IMG/VR virus record: IMGVR_UViG_3300009177_000118
Coordinates: 1 to 23,464 of that record
Length of the DNA: 23,464 nt
Source: a virus
Strand: one strand, 5' to 3'
Shown: positions 7,435 through 13,343 of the stretch, in pieces
Layout: every line of letters begins with the position of its first letter
Position numbering within the stretch: position 1 is the first letter of the stretch
Program-made: the position numbers and the translations under genes
The notes under the pieces: model-generated
What the model saw: the letters and a program-made list of their open reading frames with translations, nothing else
What the model was told of the DNA's origin: nothing
The model's database searches: none

Positions 7435-7950
7435 TTATTTTTCCAGCCTCTGTAGCATTTGCTGCATCATCTCATGCACGGCTTGGAGGGTGCCAGAATA
7501 CCCGCGCAGCTGTTTTTTCTCGCCACGAGTGAAAATCGCCAGACCGGCGGCAATTTCCAGAGCGTCAGCCCCATGTTGCGCCATACTGCCGATGGTCGAT
7601 CCGGTCGATACGAGCCCAGCAAGCAGATTGTCCATGTACTCCGGCTGAACATAACTGGTGCTGCCATCGACTAGGACCACAAAGTAGAGGCGCAGATCGC
7701 CGCGCCCCTTCTGAACATGCGGGATTGTCCACTCGTAATCATCAGCGTTTGCCCTGATGTGCATTATCCCGCTTGCCACCCGACTCTTGGTTGGTCTAGG
7801 ACCACGATGAGACTTGACTACCCGGTCGTAAATCTCACCAAAAGACATGGCGGGCTTTGGGTATAAAGCCCGCCATATGTCCTCATGCAGATAATGCTTT
7901 TTGAAGTTAGATGGCGGCTCAGGACCGCCTCCCTTGATCAATTTAAGCAT
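7435..7950 (-). CDS. Hypothetical protein at end of leftward operon
   Basis: This unrecognised 171-residue protein has a strong ribosome binding site (AAGGAGG, eight bases upstream of ATG 7950). Residues about 20-95 look globular and mixed alpha/beta with many aromatic residues (HEDIWRALYPKPAMSFGEIYDRV, DDYEWTIPHVQKG, LRLYFVVLVDG); this half could be a winged-helix-like fold. Residues about 105-171 are helical. The ATG overlaps the stop of the preceding gene by 8 bp (ATGCTTAA), so it is co-translated. It is the last gene of the leftward early operon. Confidence 0.65.
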   Translation of the reverse strand: MLKLIKGGGPEPPSNFKKHYLHEDIWRALYPKPAMSFGEIYDRVVKSHRGPRPTKSRVASGIMHIRANADDYEWTIPHVQKGRGDLRLYFVVLVDGSTSYVQPEYMDNLLAGLVSTGSTIGSMAQHGADALEIAAGLAIFTRGEKKQLRGYSGTLQAVHEMMQQMLQRLEK

Positions 7951-8743
7951 GCTGTTTCCCTCCTTCCATCACGGTGAGACCAGGACGGTCTTCACCTTCA
8001 ATGACGCTCTTGAGTTGCGTCACGACATCGAGAAGCCGGTTGCACTCATCAACCATGCCCTCGACAAGCTCGGGGTTGATGTCAAGCTTGCGCAGGGCCT
8101 TCATGTCATCGCGCAAGGTTCGAGTCGCCGTCCTGAGATGCAGACTGATTTCGGCGGTCCTGGCCATCTCATGCAGTGGATGTTCGACATGCTCGGATTT
8201 CAGATCGCGGCCTTTGGGCGGGCCGGTGTTGTCGCGGATTTCTTCCTTAGCCTGCCGGGCTTCCTCGACGGAGGCGGCCTTGGCGAACCGGGCTTCGGCG
8301 GCGGCTTTCTTTTTCTCGCGAGCCCGGCGCTCGGCTTCTATGGCATGAAGCCGCAGATCGCGAATCTTACGGACGCCGATGGCCATGCGACCGCCCTTAA
8401 GGCCGTACTTCTTGACCAGCGCATCAAGGAAATCAGGCGAACCCGCTTCCAGGTGTATCCAGAGCGACATGCCGGGATAACGCCGATCCTTGGGGAAGGT
8501 GATGCCAGCATCGCGGATGTTACGAAGGGTTTGGGCCTCATATTCATAGCCATGTTTCACCAGCATGGCGACGCACTGGGCAAGCTTTTCGCCCGACCCA
8601 TTATGGTAATCTGCACGACGTCGTGCAGATTGATCCTCACCGCCGCACTCAGCGATGAGGGCATCAGCAAGTGTCCAGAGATGCTTGGTTTTACTCTTTT
8701 CCAGCTGCTCAATGGCAGCTAAGACGCGGGGAAATTTATCCAT
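7943..8743 (-). CDS. Hypothetical protein with charged coiled-coil centre
   Basis: This protein of 266 residues from ATG 8743 (AAGGA close upstream) was not recognised. The N-terminal half (about 1-140) looks like a folded helical domain (KHLWTLADALIAECG, LVKHGYEYEAQTLRNIRDAG, LWIHLEAGSPDFLDALVKKYG). Residues about 143-180 are an extremely charged, probably coiled-coil segment (EAERRAREKKKAAAEARFAK). The C-terminus is helical (LDINPELVEGMVDECNRLLDVV). A longer form starting at ATG 8809 would overlap the stop of the upstream gene but has no ribosome binding site and adds a basic 22-residue extension. It could be a nucleic-acid-handling early protein; this is inference. Confidence 0.62.
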   Translation of the reverse strand: MDKFPRVLAAIEQLEKSKTKHLWTLADALIAECGGEDQSARRRADYHNGSGEKLAQCVAMLVKHGYEYEAQTLRNIRDAGITFPKDRRYPGMSLWIHLEAGSPDFLDALVKKYGLKGGRMAIGVRKIRDLRLHAIEAERRAREKKKAAAEARFAKAASVEEARQAKEEIRDNTGPPKGRDLKSEHVEHPLHEMARTAEISLHLRTATRTLRDDMKALRKLDINPELVEGMVDECNRLLDVVTQLKSVIEGEDRPGLTVMEGGKQHA

Positions 8744-8767
8744 GGGTCCTTTTCCAGTTTTTAGGGA

Positions 8768-8783
8768 ATGCCACCATTGGCAT
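8768..8783. promoter_or_regulatory. Small inverted repeat ATGCCA-N4-TGGCAT
   Basis: Perfect 6-bp arms sit 25 bp before the preferred start of the gene at 8743, in the only sizeable gap of this part of the leftward operon. It could be a local hairpin affecting translation or an operator. The evidence is the symmetry only. Confidence 0.25.
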
Positions 8784-8801
8784 CCTTTCCTTACTCGTTT
8801 T

Positions 8802-9104
8802 CTAGGCATTCGGCCGGTTTTCCGCGGCCTTCTGCGTCCGCCGGCTATTGTGGCCGATCGCCGCCTTGCCGACCTTCATCAGGCGCATGTCATAGCCAAG
8901 CGCGCGGATTACCGCCATCGCAGTGGCGTGCTGCGGGCGCTTGGTGGCGCCATGAAACCAGTTATAGAGAGTCGATGCGGCGACTCCGCTCTTGGTCTCG
9001 AGCTCCTGATAGGAAACCTTCTCGGCCTGGACGATTGTCCGCATGCGGTCAATGATAGGATCCTTGTTTTTGAACATATACGTCCGATAGAGATGGACTT
9101 TCAT
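8802..9104 (-). CDS. Helix-turn-helix (XRE/Cro-like) DNA-binding protein
   Basis: This 100-residue protein has a helix-turn-helix at about residues 32-50: SYQELETKSGVAASTLYNWFHG, the typical spacing of XRE-family recognition helices. A further helix (about 57-70, PQHATAMAVIRALGYDM) completes a lambda-repressor-like domain, with a basic flexible C-terminal tail (KAAIGHNSRRTQKAAENR) and no dimerisation or peptidase domain. It probably regulates transcription of phage genes. The ribosome binding site AGGAG is eight bases upstream. The ATG overlaps the stop of the gene before it (ATGA at 9104-9101). A main CI-type repressor is not otherwise visible, so this is one candidate, along with the YdaS-like protein at 13344. 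Confidence 0.78.
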   Translation of the reverse strand: MKVHLYRTYMFKNKDPIIDRMRTIVQAEKVSYQELETKSGVAASTLYNWFHGATKRPQHATAMAVIRALGYDMRLMKVGKAAIGHNSRRTQKAAENRPNA

Positions 9105-9454
9105 GAGCTCTTCTCCTGGGCTGCTGGGTGGATCTTGTCGCCGCGCACCCTGGCGATCTTCAGAAGCTTGGCGCGACTGAGGGCGCTGTAGAGGCTCGGC
9201 GGCGGATAGCCGGCACGAGCCCAGGCCTCCCTGACCTCTGCGTGGGTCAGGCCCTGCGGATGCTCTGTGACCAACTGGCGGAAGAACTCGGTTTGCGAGA
9301 CTTCATACCTGTTGCTGCTATTGCTCTTGTCGGTCTTGCTGGGCTTGTTATCGATGAACTTGATATCGACATCGCTGATCCTGTGCTTATGCAGGAAGGC
9401 CAGGACATCGCCCAATTGGGCACTCGGCACCTGGATCGTTACGGTAGCTTTCAT
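9101..9454 (-). CDS. Hypothetical early protein
   Basis: This protein of 117 residues has a good ribosome binding site (GAGGA). The N-terminal 35 residues resemble a small beta-alpha unit (MKATVTIQVPSAQLGDVLAFL, ISDVDIKFID); a polar Ser/Lys/Asn linker follows; residues about 50-105 form a possible winged-helix-like domain (TEFFRQLVTEHPQGLTHAEV, AGYPPPSLYSALSRAKLLK, IARVRGDKIHP). The second half could bind DNA, but I recognise no family. It overlaps both neighbours by 4 bp (ATGA). Confidence 0.6.
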   Translation of the reverse strand: MKATVTIQVPSAQLGDVLAFLHKHRISDVDIKFIDNKPSKTDKSNSSNRYEVSQTEFFRQLVTEHPQGLTHAEVREAWARAGYPPPSLYSALSRAKLLKIARVRGDKIHPAAQEKSS

Positions 9455-9789
9455 AGTTTTCCTCTATGTTTGACGCGTGTTATCTTGAATGGACGGCTGG
9501 GGATCTTGCGCTTGATCGGGGCGCGCAGATTGGCCGCCGTCTCCTGAATGCGCTTGGCCTTGGTGATGCGTGGTTTATCCTCCATTTCGGTGATTTCGCG
9601 GTGACACTTGACGCAGATCACCCGGCAATTCTGCAACGAATTCTCGCCCCCCAAGGCGCATGGAATAAGGTGATGGTAATCCGGGCGTCTGCCGTTGAAC
9701 GCGGCGGTGCAGATCTCGCATTTGCCGCCACAGCGATCCCAGGCGGCTTCCTTGGTCTTCTTGTCGAACTCAGAGCGCGCGGTTTTCAT
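9451..9789 (-). CDS. HNH endonuclease, compact type
   Basis: This 112-residue protein has a canonical single HNH domain in residues 17-70: zinc pairs C24-x-x-C27 and C59-x-x-C62, HH at 39-40, N54, and H63 immediately after the last cysteine. A basic C-terminal tail (KAKRIQETAANLR, then PIKRKIPSRPFK) probably contacts DNA. It lacks the extra zinc knuckle and helix-turn-helix of the other two leftward HNH proteins, so it is more likely a resident early-operon nuclease (recombination or junction processing) than a homing enzyme. Its ribosome binding site is weak, and it overlaps the upstream gene by 20 bp and the downstream gene by 4 bp, implying coupled translation. Confidence 0.82.
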   Translation of the reverse strand: MKTARSEFDKKTKEAAWDRCGGKCEICTAAFNGRRPDYHHLIPCALGGENSLQNCRVICVKCHREITEMEDKPRITKAKRIQETAANLRAPIKRKIPSRPFKITRVKHRGKL

Positions 9790-10261
9790 GCGAATCCAGG
9801 AGTTTGCGAACCTCAGTCAATACGGCGTCTTTCGATTTCTGGAATTCCTCTTTCCCCATTGCTTTCAGTGACTGGCTCTTGGCTCGCCAGACCGCCAGGA
9901 TATTGTCGGTCACTTCACACACGGCATAGTTGTCGAGGTCGGCAATAAGCATTTCCGCTTCGATAGCCGCTTCGTTGTCTTTAAATACCAATTTTGTTTG
10001 TGTGGAGTATCCGGCCTTGATGAGACACCATTTCCGAAGCGCTTCCGATGACGGGAAATCATCGCCAAGGCTTTCCGGTAGTGTTTGCCAAAGTTCGTCC
10101 AGTACCGCAAAATAATGGGCATGACTCGCCCGTGAGCGCTCGTTCTGCGCTTCGACGGTGATGAGCTCACCGAGACCGAATTGCTCTTCGCAGCGTCTGA
10201 CGTGATAAGATGAAGAGGCGCGGAATTCGCCGTCACCCATATAAATCAGAGGCAAGCTCAC
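9770..10261 (-). CDS. Conserved phage early protein of unknown function
   Basis: From GTG 10261 this encodes 163 residues. The block HAHYFAVLDELWQTLPE...FPSSEALRKWCLIKAGY (about 50-85) and the later AKSQSLKAMGKEEFQKSKDAVL (about 125-147) match, from memory, a small protein common in alphaproteobacterial phages and usually left unnamed, next to recombination genes. GTG 10261 overlaps the upstream TGA as GTGA, like other junctions here; a GTG at 10273 would add four residues. It may serve recombination or replication from its neighbours Erf, YqaJ and HNH, but no catalytic motif is visible. Confidence 0.72.
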   Translation of the reverse strand: MSLPLIYMGDGEFRASSSYHVRRCEEQFGLGELITVEAQNERSRASHAHYFAVLDELWQTLPESLGDDFPSSEALRKWCLIKAGYSTQTKLVFKDNEAAIEAEMLIADLDNYAVCEVTDNILAVWRAKSQSLKAMGKEEFQKSKDAVLTEVRKLLDSHENRAL

Positions 10262-10821
10262 ACAGAACTCCACGTTTTTCTGTTGCGAATTCGACTGATT
10301 GTTGAAGGGGCAATGCCATATTTACGAGCGAACATGGAAAGAGAAACATCCTTCTTAGCGCGAATCTCAGACACCTGCTCTTGTGTCAGTTTAGACCTGT
10401 AATGTCTTTCCCCACAAGGCAGACTTCCATGTCCAATCATATCGGCTCTATTTTCCTTTGCTGTCGCCCATCGCAAATGACGGGGATTAACGCAGCCAAG
10501 ATGCCCCTTTCCACAGGAATGTGCCGTCTGATGAAGAGACGATGGTGCAGGGCCATGAGCAAATCCGCACATAATTCGTGACGCACTTCCGGCACCATTG
10601 CCAAGCTGCGCATATCCACCGGGATGTCGGTAAAACGGCCAAATCAAACATTCATCGCCGATGTGATCTTTGTGCTCGTGCAGCCATTTCATTGGGGCAC
10701 CATTCAGAGCCCTAAGAAGTTCTTGCGGATTACCGTGTCGTTTCCACCGGAAATAATGCGTGATGCAATATCCTCGCCGGTGGCTAACCCGATTACATCC
10801 ATCTATTGTGCATATGCTCAT
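10258..10821 (-). CDS. HNH homing-type endonuclease inside the recombination operon
   Basis: This 187-residue protein has the same domain order as the HNH at 4754 but low identity: a zinc knuckle (C4, C9, C19, H22), an HNH_3-like core with QTAHSCGKGHLGCVNPRHLRW (H101, C103, C110, N112, H115), then a C-terminal helix-turn-helix (about 143-180: LTQEQVSEIRAKKDVS, MFARKYGIAPSTISRIRN). A ribosome binding site (GGAGGGG) precedes ATG 10821. It is locked into the operon by 4-bp overlaps on both sides (ATGA with YqaJ, GTGA with the next gene). It has more AT-rich codons than its neighbours, which suits recent insertion as a free-standing homing gene. Confidence 0.84.
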   Translation of the reverse strand: MSICTIDGCNRVSHRRGYCITHYFRWKRHGNPQELLRALNGAPMKWLHEHKDHIGDECLIWPFYRHPGGYAQLGNGAGSASRIMCGFAHGPAPSSLHQTAHSCGKGHLGCVNPRHLRWATAKENRADMIGHGSLPCGERHYRSKLTQEQVSEIRAKKDVSLSMFARKYGIAPSTISRIRNRKTWSSV

Positions 10822-11444
10822 TTTTCCCCTCCGAAGCGCTGGCGCAGGGTGGCGACCTTCTCGCCGAGCTCGGCCAGAAAGGCCCGCACTTCCGTCTCGA
10901 TGACCTTGATGGCGGTGTCATCGCGGTCGAAGCGCTTGACCCACAGTTGCATGCTGGCCGGCATCCGGGGATCATAGCTGACGAAGTCGCACCACTGGCG
11001 CCCGGTGCAGGCCATCTGGAACGCCATCTGCCGCACATAACGAAGATCCACTGTCCCGCTCAGCAAGGTGTCGAGGTGGGTGGCGGCATTCGGCACCTTG
11101 ACCTCGACCAAGCCTTCCCTGCCTACATATCCATCGGGACTACAACCGGCATCGGGGATCTCCGGATGCGGCACGAACCCGACCAGATCCACAGACAGGT
11201 CCGTATCGAAGCAGTAAGCGCCCAGGGCGGCCGGTTCGAGGTCGATGCCTCTCAGCATAGCGGCCGACTGAAAACCCTCTGTAGGGACGCCGGTGAGGCG
11301 TTCACAGATGAGCTCCGCCATATAGTTCGCCCGCGAGGCGCCCCATCCGGTTTTCGTCCGCGCCATCAGGTCGCCGATGCGGCTGGCCGTGACCCGGCCC
11401 AGGCGCTCTTGGAACCACGCCTCGCTGCGTTGCATGTCGTTCAT
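10818..11444 (-). CDS. YqaJ-type viral recombinase (lambda exonuclease family)
   Basis: This 208-residue exonuclease of the PD-(D/E)xK superfamily would degrade one strand from double-strand ends to expose DNA for the annealing protein encoded just upstream. Visible motifs: EAWFQERLGRVTASRIGDLMA at 8-28, RGIDLEP at 65-71 (helical Glu), GCSPDG with D104, and the catalytic pair E114-V-K116 in GLVEVKVP, followed by YVRQMAFQMACTG (136-148), typical of YqaJ. Length is normal. The start has AAGGAG, and the ATG overlaps the Erf stop as ATGA. Together they form a Red-like single-strand annealing pathway for recombination-dependent replication or end repair. Confidence 0.9.
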   Translation of the reverse strand: MNDMQRSEAWFQERLGRVTASRIGDLMARTKTGWGASRANYMAELICERLTGVPTEGFQSAAMLRGIDLEPAALGAYCFDTDLSVDLVGFVPHPEIPDAGCSPDGYVGREGLVEVKVPNAATHLDTLLSGTVDLRYVRQMAFQMACTGRQWCDFVSYDPRMPASMQLWVKRFDRDDTAIKVIETEVRAFLAELGEKVATLRQRFGGEK

Positions 11445-12253
11445 TTCGGAGCTCCTTTGGCCTTCTCGATCTTGCGCAGCAAAGCCGCCTTGGCATCGCG
11501 ATACTGTTTCTGGGTCAGGGTCTCGATCGCCTGGCCTTCCGCCATGGCGACATAGAGCACTTGCTTTTCGGTGGAGCCGGCCTGTTCCATGAGCGCCATC
11601 AATTCCTCATACTGGGCCATGTCGATCGTCCTGGCGGCGCCATTGCCCTTGCCGCTGCTCTGGGCATCGTCATCCTTGGCCGCGGCGAGGCCGAGCACGG
11701 CGCGCAGCGTGTAACGCTCCAGATAGGTGCATGCACTGCCCAGGGCCTGCATGGGATTCTTGTTGCCGCTGCTATCGTTCCCGCCGGTCAGGCTGGCGCG
11801 GCGGGAATGCCCCTGAACGTGATCCAGCACACAGGTGATGGTGAGCATCATGCCGTCCTGCTTGGGCTCAAACCAATAGCTCAGGCCGTGCTGGGCCAGG
11901 ATGGGATCGACCTGTTCGGCGATGGTGGCAAGATCCTCGAAAGCATATTCGGTTCTGGTGCCGCCCTTGACGCTGTCGAAGGCGACCGGATTGGCCTTGA
12001 GGACGGGCTTGAGCTCGGCGCGGGCGGCGGCGAAAGCGGTCAGGAAGGCGGCGCGGGCCTGGGCGGCCTCGTAGCGCTCCTGGAGGGCCATCATGCGCTC
12101 CAGGGTCTCAGGCAGGGCGCCGTTCTCAAGCGCCTTCTGGATGGCATCCAGGGGGCCTGGAAGGGTGGTCGGACGCCAAGGCGAGCTCTGGGGCTGATCG
12201 GGCATGTCGAAGTGGTCAGTCATGGAATTTTCCTTTCCGGTTTGCGTGTTCAT
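11441..12253 (-). CDS. erf: Erf-family single-strand annealing protein
   Basis: This 270-residue protein anneals complementary single-stranded DNA exposed by the adjacent exonuclease. The ERF core is visible from about 60 to 190: a helical RYEAAQARAAFLTAFAAARAEL, then TEYAFEDLATIAEQVDPILAQHGLSY, a beta region (MMLTITCVLDHVQGHSRRASL), and NPMQALGSACTYLERYTLRAVLGL, the most diagnostic block. The C-terminal 60 residues are charged helix, probably for protein contacts. ATG 12253 overlaps the previous stop (ATGA); a second in-frame ATG ten codons later has a better ribosome binding site (AAAGGA) and may be the main start. Its pairing with YqaJ supports the call strongly. Confidence 0.9.
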   Translation of the reverse strand: MNTQTGKENSMTDHFDMPDQPQSSPWRPTTLPGPLDAIQKALENGALPETLERMMALQERYEAAQARAAFLTAFAAARAELKPVLKANPVAFDSVKGGTRTEYAFEDLATIAEQVDPILAQHGLSYWFEPKQDGMMLTITCVLDHVQGHSRRASLTGGNDSSGNKNPMQALGSACTYLERYTLRAVLGLAAAKDDDAQSSGKGNGAARTIDMAQYEELMALMEQAGSTEKQVLYVAMAEGQAIETLTQKQYRDAKAALLRKIEKAKGAPK

Positions 12254-12348
12254 TTATCCAACCTTTCAAAGAGCTCGATCAAGGCCCAGCCGAGCCCGCA
12301 GGCGAGCAGGGTGAGCATGATCATCAGCAGCGGGGCGAGCTCGTTCAC
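12250..12348 (-). CDS. 32-residue single-helix membrane peptide
   Basis: GTG at 12348-12346 overlaps the stop of the gene upstream (GTGA), and its own TGA overlaps the Erf ATG. The 32 residues are dominated by one hydrophobic helix (LAPLLMIMLTLLACGLGWALI) and end in a charged LFERLDK. A longer upstream reading of this frame runs through the neighbouring gene with unnatural His/Arg-rich composition, so the short form is preferred. Function unknown. Confidence 0.5.
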   Translation of the reverse strand: MNELAPLLMIMLTLLACGLGWALIELFERLDK

Positions 12349-12509
12349 TTGCCGCGCTCCCTGAGCTCTTCCTCCGTGGCATCGGCGAACAGGTCGATAT
12401 AGAGCTCGTCCATGTATTTCTTGACGGAGGGCGGCGCATCGCCGTCCGGGTAGAGGCGCTCGATGTGGCTGATGAAGCGCAGGTAGCGGGCGAGGGGGGT
12501 GGCTTTCAT
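12345..12509 (-). CDS. 54-residue hypothetical early protein
   Basis: ATG 12509 overlaps the previous stop (ATGA) and TGA 12347-12345 overlaps the GTG of the next gene. The protein starts MKATPLARYLRFISHIERLYPDG and ends with an acidic helix (DLFADATEEELRERGK). Composition is soluble and helical, typical of small phage early proteins. The start is confirmed by context rather than by a ribosome binding site. No family was recognised. Confidence 0.62.
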   Translation of the reverse strand: MKATPLARYLRFISHIERLYPDGDAPPSVKKYMDELYIDLFADATEEELRERGK

Positions 12510-12634
12510 GCCACACCCCCTGCGTCTTTCCAGTAGTCCATTGCCTCGCCGTACATCATCGGCGGCAGACCGTGCGATTTCAGGATCGCGTTCGCGGCGG
12601 CCCAGTAGATCATGAAGGCTGAATAGGTGGTCAT
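12506..12634 (-). CDS. 42-residue hypothetical early protein
   Basis: ATG 12634 has a good ribosome binding site (AAAGGAA, about eight bases upstream), part of a 27-bp block repeated exactly before another small gene at 12977. The protein is aromatic and moderately hydrophobic (YSAFMIYWAAANAI, MMYGEAMDYWKDAGG). TGA 12508-12506 overlaps the next ATG. Function unknown. Confidence 0.58.
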   Translation of the reverse strand: MTTYSAFMIYWAAANAILKSHGLPPMMYGEAMDYWKDAGGVA

Positions 12635-12657
12635 CGGTTTTTCCTTTCGATGAGGGG
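12631..12657 (-). repeat. 27-bp translation-start repeat, copy 1
   Basis: This block covers the ribosome binding site and ATG of the gene starting at 12634. It is identical over 27 bp to 12974-13000, before the gene at 12977, although the two proteins are unrelated. A degenerate copy lies at 13214-13237 before the gene at 13217. Confidence 0.7.
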
Positions 12658-12822
12658 CTCTAGTCTGAAGGCTTTACGGATGGCGTTTTCGGCCTGACGC
12701 AACTGCTCGAATTTTTCCGGCGTCATATTCCAGGCGTCATCATCAAGGCTGATTTCCCTGGCGGCGTCCAAAAGGACGCGCGCCTGTGGCCGGGTTAGCC
12801 GGATGGTGATGGTGTCGCTCAA
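12631..12822 (-). CDS. 63-residue hypothetical protein with TTG start
   Basis: The frame opens at TTG 12822-12820, which overlaps the TGA of the preceding gene (ACTTGAGC), and ends at an ATGA overlap with the next one. The N-terminus is a short strand (TITIRLTRPQARVLLDAAREI); the rest is charged helix (EKFEQLRQAENAIRKAFRLEPLIERKNR). The beginning resembles small phage proteins of a ribbon or beta-helix type, but nothing firm is recognised. Confidence 0.6.
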   Translation of the reverse strand: MSDTITIRLTRPQARVLLDAAREISLDDDAWNMTPEKFEQLRQAENAIRKAFRLEPLIERKNR

Positions 12823-12977
12823 GTGTTGCTGTCCTCTTCAGGATGAGGGCGGTCGGGACCGCAATAAAACGGATTGCGCTCCCAGGTATCGAGGGGAGAA
12901 AGAATCCAAGCCTGATCAAGAAATTCCCGACCTACGTTGCGGGCGAACTCTTTAAGGGCTTCGTTCAGCGGGTTCAT
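12819..12977 (-). CDS. 52-residue hypothetical early protein
   Basis: ATG 12977 follows AAAGGAA in the second copy of the 27-bp repeat. The protein is soluble: a helical N-terminus (NEALKEFARNVGREFLDQAW), then a Pro/Asp-rich end containing NPFYCGPDRPHPEED. TGA 12821-12819 overlaps the TTG of the next gene. A very stable hairpin lies just upstream of the ribosome binding site. Unrecognised. Confidence 0.58.
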   Translation of the reverse strand: MNPLNEALKEFARNVGREFLDQAWILSPLDTWERNPFYCGPDRPHPEEDSNT

Positions 12978-13000
12978 CGGTTTTTCCTTTCGATGAGGGG
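12974..13000 (-). repeat. 27-bp translation-start repeat, copy 2
   Basis: This is the exact direct repeat of 12631-12657, 343 bp away in the same orientation, again carrying ribosome binding site and start codon. Its outer GGGG end forms part of the hairpin at 12997-13016. Confidence 0.7.
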
Positions 13001-13016
13001 AGCCCGAAGGCTCCCC
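12997..13016 (-). promoter_or_regulatory. UUCG-capped hairpin between two early genes
   Basis: Perfect 8-bp arms GGGGAGCC / GGCTCCCC with, on the leftward transcript, the loop TTCG closed by C-G, the very stable UUCG tetraloop. It lies 6 bp after the stop at 13023 and just before the ribosome binding site of the gene at 12977. With no U-run it is more likely an RNA-stability, processing or antitermination element than a terminator. Confidence 0.6.
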
Positions 13017-13022
13017 GGTTGA

Positions 13023-13217
13023 TTATCCGGCCTTGCGGGCCAGGGCGCACATCTGCCGGTAGGCAGCGCGGTTAAGCTCCTCCGCATACTCGCCAGCGCG
13101 GCGGCGGTCATCCGTCTCCAGCATGACTTCGCGGGTGATGGAATTGATCACCGCATAGCGGCGGCGATACTGCGGGGCGAGGGTGAGGCCGTCGGTGTCG
13201 ATCTGGTAGAGGTTCAT
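13023..13217 (-). CDS. 64-residue first gene of the leftward operon
   Basis: ATG 13217 follows an AAGGAG ribosome binding site, 25 bp after the -10 of the leftward promoter. The protein reads like a small beta-sheet domain (LYQIDTDGLTLAPQYRRRYAVINSITREVML) followed by a helix rich in Arg, Ala and Glu (RRRAGEYAEELNRAAYRQMCALARKAG). A longer frame extends upstream through the promoter and the opposing regulator gene and is not credible. As the first early gene it could be an accessory host-takeover protein; no family recognised. Confidence 0.62.
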   Translation of the reverse strand: MNLYQIDTDGLTLAPQYRRRYAVINSITREVMLETDDRRRAGEYAEELNRAAYRQMCALARKAG

Positions 13218-13241
13218 CGGTTTTCTCCTTGCGATGATCCT

Positions 13242-13270
13242 GATATAGACAAGCCCCGCTTGTGGGTCAA
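13242..13270 (-). promoter_or_regulatory. Leftward early promoter
   Basis: On the minus strand TTGACC (13270-13265), a 17-bp spacer and TATATC (13247-13242) make the best promoter seen in the window. It faces the leftward operon, whose first ATG is at 13217. A perfect palindrome fills the spacer. Confidence 0.7.
13249..13263. promoter_or_regulatory. Operator palindrome ACAAGC-CCC-GCTTGT
   Basis: Inverted repeat with 6-bp arms within the promoter spacer, equivalent to ACAAG-N5-CTTGT, as at 4708-4722. A half site ACAAG is also present at 13310-13314 by the opposing promoter. The binding protein is inferred, most simply the YdaS-like regulator encoded next door. Confidence 0.6.
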
Positions 13271-13292
13271 GGCCCCCTTGCGAAATAAATTC

Positions 13293-13321
13293 TGGACGCC
13301 CATCTCCTAACAAGCCATAAT
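13293..13321 (+). promoter_or_regulatory. Rightward promoter of the regulator gene
   Basis: TGGACG (13293-13298), 17 bp, CATAAT (13316-13321) points at the gene at 13344, whose ribosome binding site is AAGGAG at 13332-13337. It is divergent from the leftward promoter, giving a two-way switch region. Confidence 0.45.
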
Positions 13322-13343
13322 AGTGAGAACCAAGGAGTTCAAC

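Noticed and set aside
7901-8722. 273-codon rightward frame antisense to the leftward gene at 7943
   Set aside because: The leftward frame has operon overlaps, a natural charged coiled coil and start signals; the rightward one is its shadow.
11561-12364. 267-codon rightward frame
   Set aside because: It is antisense to Erf, which has clear family motifs.
12349-12516. N-terminal extension of the 32-residue membrane peptide to 88 residues
   Set aside because: The extra part is a His/Arg/Pro-rich shadow of the 54-residue gene; the GTG at 12348 gives a GTGA overlap.
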